Shown: positions 55,565 through 64,000 of the stretch, piece by piece
How the letters are laid out: every line of letters begins with the position of its first letter
How positions within the stretch are numbered: position 1 is the stretch's first letter
Assembly: GCA_012934845.2 (NCBI GenBank)
Contig: WNNJ02000395.1
Span: 124,001 to 188,000, forward strand
DNA: 64,000 bases
Reading direction: 5' to 3'
DNA from: Pomphorhynchus laevis
Lineage: Eukaryota > Acanthocephala > Palaeacanthocephala > Echinorhynchida > Pomphorhynchidae
Position numbers and translations under genes: made by a program
Notes under the pieces: model-generated
What the model was told of the DNA's origin: nothing
The model's input: the letters and a program-made list of their open reading frames with translations, nothing else
Databases searched by the model: none

Positions 55565-56224
55565 TAGTACTTGCATTAATAGTATTACATCAATCACGAA
55601 TAGTATAGCTTTACCATAAATTAGTGGATATTAAAAATATGAGAAGAATACGCTTATAGGATTGGAAGGAAGTATACGAATGTTGAAGGTAAACGTTCTA
55701 GAAAGATGCTTCAATAAAGTAAGATTAAAAACCCAAGTTTGACGAGTATTTGGACATATATAGAAGAATATGTCTTTATAGAATCCATATATTCGAGGGA
55801 AGAAAAATAGATATAAGCAGATCATTGAAAACAATTTTACATCGGTTTTCGGCAGAATGTTGAAAGCAAAAAACAGACTGAATTAGAGGATACAAATAGA
55901 AATAAAGTAGCAAGCGACTGCGCAAAATAAGGTATTCCATAATTTTGAAAATGATTAGTAGATCAAAAATAGATCGTGATTATATCCGAAAAGATGAATA
56001 TTGGGTCAATGTACTTCGAACTAATAACGCTTATATTATTTGGAATTAGTAATGATTTTAACTAAATCCGCAAAATGTAACAATAGTCTTTCATTCAATC
56101 TAATTTCAATTCAGCAGATGAGTCGAGTGATCGTTAGCCAACATTAAAAGAACGGAAACGTGAAACGTAGGTATTTTATCAGTAGCTGAGGTAGTACTTA
56201 GTTGAGATAGTACTTAATCTACTG
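55565..56224. other. spacer with no recognised element
   Basis: AT-rich. No reading frame or repeat I can name. Confidence 0.5.
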
Positions 56225-58140
56225 ATTAAAATCTCAGAGATTCCTACTCTGCTCGTCGCTGGTCTCATCTTAATCTACGACGTACCAAATGCAACTCCTT
56301 CTGGCAGCATAAACTCATCACTTCATTCGAATCTAAGTCTCTCTAAAATACTTTTAACTCAATGCTTCCTCGCTCCTCCACCTCGTCTTGCAACATCAGT
56401 CACCATGATTATTCGTCATTTCTCTAGACCAAAGTATCCACGTTGCTCCCTTACACCCCGTCTCCATCCCATTCCACTCTTCTCCGCCTCGCCTTATCCT
56501 CCTGGAACTCTTTCATCTTATTTTTGTCTCACCTGCTGAAGTCTCACCTGTCCTTATGTCCTTACCCAACAAAACCTCACCAGCCGATCTCCTGTCTACC
56601 CCCATACTTAAATCCATATGCTCATGATATTTCCTTTCCTCACTGCTTTATTTAACTCGTCCATCCGCAGATGTATTTTCCCTTTACACTGGAAATCCGC
56701 CATCGCTCGTCCCCTCTTTAAGACACATTCGTACGACCTATCTCTTCCTTCTAGCTATCGCCCCGTTTCACTCTTCCCTAGTTTTTTAAGCTCTTAAAAC
56801 GCATCATCTTAATACAGATCTACGTGTATATCTCTTCACCTAATCTATGACATTCTTTCCAACCCGCTTTTCGCTCTAATCACTCCACCGAAATTGCCTG
56901 AGTGAAAGTTTACAACGAACTACTTATGTCTAGTGACAAGGCTCTATATAGTGTTTTCGTATTTATCGACCTCTTCACCGCCTTCGACATCATCGATAAC
57001 TCCATCTTTATTTCTGGCCTTTGTGATGATTACGGATTTTCTTCCTGCTCCGTAGTATGGTTTGCCTCATATTTATCCGATCGGTTTCTCCTCGTATGTT
57101 CTAATTCATCATCTTCCTCTCCCATCCCTTTTTTTTGCGGGGTCCCACAAAGTTCAGTCCTAGGGCCCCGCCTTTTCTGTCTACTGCAAGGTGATCACTC
57201 TCCTTTTAGCAAACCATACTACTTTAAGATCATGCAATACGCCGATTACATACTCATCTATGATCATGCACCCGCCCATCGCATGCACGATATCGACATT
57301 TCTGACTCCAACTGTATTTCTTCTATCTACAAAAGTCTCTCCCATCTTCATCTCGTTCTAAATCCCAACAAGTCCAAAATAGTGTGGATCATCCTCCCGT
57401 CAACCTAACATATCTCCTACCCCTGTATCATTTGCCTCATCAATAATTCCCATAGTCCATAATCTCAATTTCTTAAACCTCCATTTAGATGATCATATTT
57501 TCCTTAATCCTTGTATGTAAGAAGGTATGCTCGTCTAACTTAATTCACCGTAGCATCCGCCCCCTTATCGACTTCCGTTCTTGGATGTTTCTTCTTACAT
57601 TGCTTCTCTTCCCTAAAATCGATTACTACCTTAGTCTTTTTTGCCAATTCTCAAAAATCCGTCATCCTACCCCTTCAACTCATCACCAAACCCGCTGTTC
57701 CAGTGATCCTACGTCTCCGTATCTTTGACCACATATCCACACATCTTACCCACTTCGCCTGACCCACCATCCACATCTGCATCCATCTCAGCCTTCTTCT
57801 CGTCACTTTTCGTATCATCGCTATTGGCTCCCTATTGTCCATCGACCTTATTTTTTAGACAACACTCGCCCCACCTCTCTATCGTTGCGTTCCTGTCATT
57901 CCTTCGTACTCCATGTTCCCAATTAATCCAACAACTACGATCTCCGATCCTTCCCCGTCGAATCCCCCACTCGCCTGGAATGAGCTCCTTCTCTACGTCC
58001 GCCGTTCACCCTCCTTTATAACATTCAAATACATCTTCCATTCCCGCCTTCTCGACATACGGCTTAGAATTTTGTTTCTTTTGTTGTGGTCATTTAAGCG
58101 TGCCCTGGCAAGCATTTGCCACGTAAAAATATACCCTTTT
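56225..58140 (+). pseudogene. old LINE G copy, RT part
   Basis: Reads RRTKCNSFWQHKLITSFESK-like (56280), then FRSNHSTEIA, VKVYNELLMSSDKALYSVFV, FIDLFTAFDIIDNSIFISGL (motif A), FFCGVPQSSVLGPRLFCLLQ, YYFKIMQYADYILIYDHAPA (YADY in place of YADD) and LHLVLNPNKSKIVWI. After 57410 it is strongly broken up to FKYIFHSRLLD and the family 3' end GCATTTGCCACGTAAAAATA near 58135. More diverged than the copies at 35980 and 50405. Confidence 0.82.
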
Positions 58141-58144
58141 GACT

Positions 58145-59830
58145 TAATGTTGTTAGTAGCCTTTGGATGTCCGTGGAACTTTATCTGTTCTTGTCCATTT
58201 GAACAGAATATATCTCTTTAATATGGTCGCATGAAAACCTTATGAAACTGCTTGAGCTGATAAGTGATTGATTGCTATTCGTAGTTTAGTTACGGATTCG
58301 GTATATTTCCTTTAACTGCCATGTTATTCGCTAAGCGTTTTAGGAGAATTGACTCACACTTCCCAAGACAATCACTGGTTGACACTACGAAATAACAAAA
58401 CGAACAATCTATAAAGATTATGCGTTCATTTCGCGCGCTTGCGTTTTTCACGCTAGAAAATACTGAATTGGCATATGTGTGTTGTGATTATTTCTGTGTA
58501 AGCAGGATCTTCCAATATGTTCGATTTCTTCCATCTACTTGTTCTTTATGGTGCAAATATGTTTGATATCATTATAAATTAATGGAAGTGCTCGTGATGA
58601 CCGGTACTAAAGTTTTGATTTCTCCACCGGATTTTTGATACCAAGACCAAATATGGCAACTGGAAGTGAGAATATTTGTTCATACTCAATGTACTAATTA
58701 TGATTGGTTAATCGATGTATTCTTTATGCTTGGGTATAATAACAAATTCCGTACAAAAAAGAATTTACAAATAGAACCTTTTTAATGTTAATCTGCAATG
58801 TTTGAATGGTAGAAACGATTTTTTAACAATTTATTAAGTATGTAAGTTAATATTTTTGCAGTCTTGAGTTGTCGCAATGTGGAATATTCAAGCATAATAA
58901 CATTCCGTACAAAAAAAGGAAATTTCAGATAGAAGCTTTTTAATGTTAATCCGCAATGTTTAAATGGTAGAAACGATTCTCTAACAATTTATTGAGTATG
59001 TAAGTTATTACTATCGCAATGTGGAATATTCAGGATTGTCCATATAATATCTCTTTAGTGTTAACTAGATATAAGCTTTAAAAATTTTGCAGAACCAAGA
59101 TTTAATAAATTAAATCAGCTAACTGAGTCTACGTATAAAAAATCGAAAAAAAACGTGAATTTGCAAATTTTATTTCAAAAAATTGATAATTATTTGATAA
59201 TAAAACGCAGGCATTGTATAATTTGAATTTTGTAAGTGGTACTGTATATGTGATGTATGTAAACGTCTAATACGTTTGTTAACCTATTATGGATCTTGCT
59301 TCAAAATGCCAAATTATTTTAAATTTTATAATTATTCAACTCTGAACTTATCATGACACCAAGTGTAAACTTCACATTTCAATGAAGTATATGACTGAAA
59401 CAAAGGCTTGGCCACAAGCATATTGATTGATGAATATTAGCTTTTAAAATGTATATCGATATATTTTAAGTTACTGCTTAATTTTAAACATTTTAGAACT
59501 TATTGGATCTTCGAAATTAATGAATTTTTTCTATTATTATGAGTAATAACAAAGAAAGTTTATAAACACAAAGAAAAATACCAGAAAATCATTAACCTAT
59601 AACATTTAAGGGTTTCCATGTTTAAAAATTAGTTTAAGAGTTAAAGAAAAGCTCGAATCATTTTATGTCATCCGATAAAATATTTTATGTTGTCTAATAA
59701 ATCGAATAAATTACACATGAAATAAAAAGCGGAATTTTTAAATTTTTATCAATGATCTTCTAAAATGTAATAATAAAGGGATTTTTCTGAAATAAAAAGA
59801 TTTTTACTAAACACTATTAAATTAAATAAT
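58145..59830. other. AT-rich spacer with a tandem duplication
   Basis: No gene recognised. 58738-58896 and 58897-59031 are two copies of one unit (TCCGTACAAAAAAG, TTTTTAATGTTAATC, GCAATGTTT, ATGGTAGAAACGATT, CGCAATGTGGAATATTCA). A PLE-1 tail end lies at 59105-59136. The rest shows nothing I can name. Confidence 0.55.
59105..59136 (-). repeat. PLE-1 outer tail end
   Basis: AAATCAGCTAACTGAGTCTA then CGTATA is the reverse complement of the PLE-1 end at 18945-18975. Only this piece is present. Confidence 0.6.
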
Positions 59831-59831
59831 G

Positions 59832-60068
59832 TTCTACAATTCTTCCTATCGTTGATAATCTCGTTTTCCTAGACTTCCATTCCGACAACCGACTTTCACT
59901 TGAACCGTTCGTTAGAGATAAAGTACGCTCATCTACCTTGATACTTCGCAACCTTGGTCAAATTCGTAGATTGATTTCTCTTCTTGTATGACTATCATAT
60001 CCTATATATTTTGCACAGGACTTGGCTACTGTCTTAGTATATTTCCCAACTCACCTAAATCCACTCTT
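59832..60068 (+). repeat. LINE A segment, partial duplicate of 60509-60750
   Basis: TTCTACAATTCTTCCTATCG, TAGACTTCCATTCCGACAAC and ACTTGAACCGTTCGTTAGAG are shared with 60509-60600, including variants (CTAGACTTCC, CTTGAACC) not seen in the main LINE A copy. It is joined to an earlier RT segment at 60070, out of normal order. Confidence 0.82.
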
Positions 60069-60069
60069 C

Positions 60070-61105
60070 TTCACTCGATTCTTCTCCATCGCCTTCGTCA
60101 TGATTATGGCTTCTCTTTACCAACTGTATCATGGTTTTCTTCATATTTATCAAACCGTACATTTCACGTCTATTCTAACTCTTCTCTCTCCCATCCTTCG
60201 TCCATTCCGTCCGGTGTTCCACAAGGCTCCGTATTAGGCCCTATACTTTTCTCTCTTCTTCTTGGTGATTTGTCTTCGATTTCTCATAAATTTAACTTCC
60301 ATGTTATGCAATATGCTGATGACATTCTCATCTATGCTCATGCACCTGTTTATCGTATTCACGATCTTAGTGTTTCCGCTTCGGACTGTCTTGTCTCAAT
60401 TTCCAATCATCTTTCTTCCCTTCGCCTTTCTCTGAATCCTGATAAATCCAAAATTATGTGGATCCTACCTCGACGCCTCGGCTTCGAACCTCCCTCCGTA
60501 TTATTAAATTCTACAATTCTTCCTATCGTTAACAATCTCGTTTTCCTAGACTTCCATTCCGACAACCGACTTTCACTTGAACCGTTCGTTAGAGATAAAG
60601 TACGCTCATCGACCTTGATACTCCGCAACCTCCGTCAAGTTCGTAGATTGATCGATTTCCCTTCTTGTATGACTATCATATCATCTCTCCTTTTTTCTAG
60701 ACTCGATTATTGTCTTAGTCTATTTTCCAACTCACCTAAATCCACTCTTCTTCCCCTACAACGCATCGTCAACGCAGCTGTCCGAATTCTCCTCCGTCTT
60801 CGTCGTTTTGATCATACATCCTACCATCTTGCTTCTCTCGATTTGCCTACAATTTATTGTCGTGTTCAAATTCGTCTTCTTATCGTTGCTTTCCGCCTTG
60901 TAACTTTTCATACCCCTTCATTTCTCAACCTTCCTTTTCTTGATAATTCTCGTCCTGTTTACTGTTCCTTGCGTTCCTGTAATTCCCTTCTTTTACATGT
61001 CCCAAACTACTCTACCTCCTTTGGACTCCGCTCCTTCCTGGTAGCTGCTCCTCACTCGTGGAATCATCTGCCCATTCATATACGCCAATCAACCTCAATG
61101 CCGTG
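60070..61105 (+). mobile_element. LINE A copy, RT part, intact frame
   Basis: Starts at SILLHRLRHDYGFSLPTVSW, just after motif A, and reads through FHVYSNSSLSHPSSIPSGVP, QGSVLGPILFSLLLGDLSSI, HVMQYADDILIYAHAPVYRI, LSLNPDKSKIMWILPRR to SFLVAAPHSWNHLPIHIRQS. The frame is open from 59988. Near-identical to 45770-46800. It ends in AACCTCAATGCCGTG and runs directly into the 15-bp minisatellite, so the last 40 codons and 3' UTR are missing. Confidence 0.88.
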
Positions 61106-61110
61106 TTCCC

Positions 61111-61365
61111 CGGTACCTAAATTACCGGAACCTAAATGACCGGGACCTTAATGACCGGGACCTTAATGACCGGGACCTTAATGACCGGGACCTTAATGAC
61201 CGGGACCTTAATGACCGGGACCTTAATGACCGGGACCTTAATGACCGGGACCTTAATGACCGGGACCTTAATGACCGGGACCTTAATGACCGGGACCTTA
61301 ATGACCGGGACCTTAATGACCGGGACTTAAATGACCGGGATCTAAATCACCAAGAGCTAAATGAT
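61111..61365. repeat. 15-bp minisatellite, 17 units
   Basis: Unit CGGGACCTTAATGAC. Units 3 to 14 (61141-61320) are identical; units 1, 2, 15, 16 and 17 differ at one to six positions, increasing outward. Total 255 bp with no phase change. The plus strand is open through it as a five-residue repeat (MTGTL), which follows from the 15-bp period and does not show that it is coding. Confidence 0.97.
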
Positions 61366-61949
61366 TAAAATTAAAAATGCGTAGTTTGGGAAGCGATTAT
61401 TGAAAATAATAACAATGGATTAGCAATACCATATTATGACCATACTTATTATTAAAACCTGCGGTTGCCTAACATTTAATGATTGATTTTCAAAAATGTT
61501 AAAAATTCACACACCGTTAAATGCGAAAATGATACAGAATTCTTCCTGACTATAATTTATGTCACAATGTCATTGTAAATTGTAGTGATGTGATTATCGA
61601 GTTTTTATATGCTTATCGAGATTTTTTAAATAACGGAGGCTTTTATCACAAAATAGTTATCTAGAATTTAAGTAATCTATAATTAATAGGAGTTGATGAA
61701 CTTATTTACTTACTAAACTTTTTAATAAGTTGTTTAGTTGCTAATCAGCAACTGTAGTACTACGAATATTCAAATTAGAATTCTGATCCGTTTTAATTGT
61801 AATGTGTTTCGTTAACGTTTAAAAAATTAAAAATACCTACGTTTCTTATGTCAATTGAAATATATAATTTAAGTTTCTGTTATTTTGTTCAATCATTGTA
61901 ATATGTATTCCAAAGCGCCACCACGAAAATGGTGAATTATTTGAGAATT
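61366..61949. other. AT-rich spacer, nothing recognised
   Basis: No gene or clear repeat between the minisatellite and the direct repeat at 61950. Confidence 0.5.
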
Positions 61950-62272
61950 ATAAAAATTTTGTATTCTTTATCATTTCCAGAAAATGATAGCAGAGAATAA
62001 CTTTATCCTTTAACAACAATAAATTATTTAAAGTGGCTAATGCGTGCCAACTGCACGCTTACAAGGTCACGGACTAAAAGCAGCAAAGGACATACAGATA
62101 AATCAGTAGTTAAATTGTTTAAATGTGATCGGATTTGGCTTTTGAAACACGGCATTGAGGTTGATTGGCGTATATGAATGGGCAGATGATTCCACGAAAG
62201 AGGAGAACTTTAAAGATTTTGTATTCTTTATCGTTTCCAGAAAATGATAGCAGAGAATAATTTTATCCTTTA
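61950..62272 (-). mobile_element. short LINE A-family copy between long direct repeats
   Basis: 62020-62206 is the 3' end of a LINE A relative on the minus strand: 5' break in TCCTCTTTCGTGGAATCATC, then AACCTCAATGCCGTG, GCACGCATTAGCCACTTTAA. On both sides lies the same stretch, 61950-62012 and 62209-62272, sharing ATTTTGTATTCTTTATC, TTTCCAGAAAATGATAGCAG, AGAATAA and TTTATCCTTTA. This gives a direct repeat of about 58 bp with few mismatches, most simply a long target duplication. Confidence 0.83.
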
Positions 62273-63084
62273 TGTTAGCATGCTTTTTGTTTTGATAACA
62301 ATTTAATAATTTTTAAAAGCATTTAACAAGTAAGTAATTTTAAATTATAAATAATTATAAATATTATCAATTAAAACTATAGTCAATCAATTTAATTTAT
62401 TAACAAAATGTGCATTGACGAAAGAGGACAATTACTTTTGGAATTCGAACAAAAACAAAGAACTTGACCACTGTTTTTGTATTGTTGAATCCATTGATTA
62501 AAACAAGGCGAGTTTGACGCTCCGGGCATCTGATGCGGACTGAAAGTATGGGTCTATACAATAAAGTAATTTATTATCAAAATATGCAATGCCGAACCAA
62601 CAACAAGCATGTCACATGCTTCTTCCTTAAGCGGGGCTGATCATACTATGTATCCAAAGATCCAGACGTTGTTGCCTAATCGGAACGCTTCTGTAATGAA
62701 ATATCTTACTGATTGTATTGTGTTTTAGTTTTCCAAAACTCCTGACATGAAAACAGCCATAATGCAAAATGCCGATTTTATTTTAAATTAGGTAACTGCA
62801 AATTGTTGTTTGAGCTGGTGTTGCTTGATAATAAACACCATTTATTCGATTGTGTATTTCCAATGTGTATTGTTACAAATTGGACATGATATTGTGAATA
62901 AATAGTTGTAATATGAATGTGTATAACATAAATTGTTGTGAATTCCGTAGATTTTTCACTAAAATTCTAAATTTTGATATATAAATTATATGCAATTGAA
63001 AAATTAAATTTATATCTATTACGAATGTACAGTAACTTGGTTAGTTTTTTATTTAAAATACTTTAATTTAACTAAGATATCTTA
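62273..63084. other. AT-rich sequence, nothing recognised
   Basis: A mixed region with a GC-richer patch around 62510-62650 (CGAGTTTGACGCTCCGGGCA, AAGCGGGGCTGATC). No frame or RNA that I can name. Confidence 0.45.
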
Positions 63085-63310
63085 TAAATAAAGACATATT
63101 GGCAAGGATGGGGTTCAACCTCAAAGTGGAAGGAAAGCGCTCGAGAGGAACACCAAAACAGCGTTGGATCGACAATATAAGCCGTTATTTAGCTGACGTC
63201 GGTCTGCAACCGAGAGACGCCGCAGACCGCATGAAGTGGGAAAGGTATTCAAAAGTAGCGGACTTAGCCACCATAAGGGACAAACGCTGAATAAAAAGAA
63301 GAAGATTACT
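63085..63310 (+). pseudogene. RTE-like LINE 3' end
   Basis: Reads ILARMGFNLKVEGKRSRGTP, KQRWIDNISRYLADVGLQPR, DAADRMKWERYSKVADLATI, RDKR, stop at 63288. The GKRSRGxPKQRWxD...G..P.DA.DR.KW...kAdPA pattern is the usual end of RTE-like ORF2 proteins. Just the last 65 or so residues remain, followed by AATAAAAAGAAGAAGAT. A different copy from the one at 40116-40845. Confidence 0.82.
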
Positions 63311-63356
63311 ATATAAGTTTAAAGAATTATGGTCATACTGTTTTAATTTGGAAAAG

Positions 63357-63545
63357 GAATTGAAGCCGAAACCTGATGGCATAGCAGTTCCTTCTGATGA
63401 CCTCTAATTCTTGTTCTGATACAACGTGTGTTATTTATTAGTCAATTCATAAAAATTGATTTTTATTTTAAATTTCAACTTTTTATTTTAACTTGATATA
63501 AATTATATAAAATCTTATATAACAATTATTTATTATCTTTATTAC
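63357..63545 (+). repeat. PLE-1 tail, plus strand
   Basis: GAAACCTGATGGCATAGCAG, TTCTGATGACCTCTAATTCT, TTATTTATTAGTCAATTCAT and TTTTAACTTGATATAAATTA match the tail at 18697-18830. Its 5' part, with CTGCTATG, is missing. It is followed by PLE-1 RT sequence, as a terminal repeat ahead of a coding part would be. Confidence 0.78.
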
Positions 63546-63619
63546 CTTTATTATCTTTATCATTATTATCTTTTTTATTATCTTTTTTATTTATATTTAG
63601 TATAATAACTTTAATTACC

Positions 63620-63850
63620 CTTATTTTCGGAAAAAATATGCATATATATGTTATAATAACTATAACGCATATCTAACAAAAATTAAGACTTCAAGTAAAT
63701 ATAAATATATGGATAAAATTGAATTATTAGAATCCTTAAATATTTTGATAAATCAAAGTTATTTAAAGATAAGGAGATCAATATTAAGACAAATAAAAGG
63801 TGTTCCAGTGGGAGGTTATCTGAGTATACGTGATTTACTATTTTTTAAAA
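63620..63850 (+). pseudogene. PLE-1 reverse transcriptase fragment E
   Basis: Nucleotides ATATATGTTATAATAACTAT then ACGCATATCTAACAAAAATT and the frame MDKIELLESLNILINQSYLK then RRSILRQIKGVPVGG repeat copy B at 8640-8960. It stops after VPVGGY where unrelated sequence begins. Confidence 0.8.
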
Positions 63851-64000
63851 GCATGTTCTATAGCAAGTGTTTTTAAAGAAATTATTTTACTTTCTAGTCC
63901 TTAATACTCGTTTTACAAATTTCTTTCCCTTAATACTCATTTTATACTTACTAAAGCAGCATTTGTATTTATCGTTCTATAAGTTTTATGAATTATCGAC

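Noticed and set aside
61136-61330. MTGTL repeat protein
   Set aside because: All frames of a 15-bp tandem repeat without stops are open, and there is no start context or conserved flank. It is a minisatellite.

Overview
The window reads as AT-rich genomic DNA from an invertebrate animal, most likely an arthropod. The reasons are one spliced host gene with very short introns (43 and 47 nt) and a dense load of CR1/L2-like, RTE-like and Penelope-like retroelements. I cannot name the species. There is no sign of bacterial organisation, and I recognise no tRNA or rRNA gene.

The only host gene I can support is on the minus strand: the 5' part of a DEAD-box RNA helicase of the DDX42 (SF3b125) type. 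Five coding exons join with matching phases: 22044-21884, 21836-21674, 6511-6456 (56 nt), 2301-2142 and 2098-1958. The helicase core must lie beyond position 1. Two introns are tiny. The other two, 15.2 kb and 4.2 kb, are filled with repeats.

Layout: 1-6.5 kb holds the two downstream exons and a repeat block made of Penelope-type terminal repeats with hammerhead-ribozyme cores around a four-copy 391-bp tandem array. 6.5-21.7 kb is the large intron. It contains Penelope-like (PLE-1) reverse transcriptase fragments and tails, a broken Ty3/Gypsy-type fossil, and a nest: a repeat-associated protein relic, split by a CR1-like LINE (D), split in turn by PLE-1. 22-26 kb is upstream of the gene and holds PLE-1 tails in inverted arrangement, two foldback elements and a fragment of an unusual RT family. 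26-50 kb is a continuous stack of LINEs (here called A, B, C, F, G, H, an RTE type and a nuclease-tailed RT family) with many insertions of one into another. 50.4-54.3 kb is a nearly full-length LINE G on the minus strand. 54.7-55.6 kb is a foldback carrying three hammerhead ribozymes in the stem-III-open (type III) arrangement. 56-61 kb holds more LINE G and A. 61.1-61.4 kb is a 15-bp minisatellite. 62-64 kb holds a short LINE A copy between long direct repeats, an RTE 3' end and PLE-1 terminal plus RT sequence.

The most interesting signals are the type III hammerhead set (two direct copies 369 nt apart plus one inverted), the hammerhead cores of the second Penelope-like family, a possible pseudoknot in PLE-1 tails, and the host gene hidden among the repeats.
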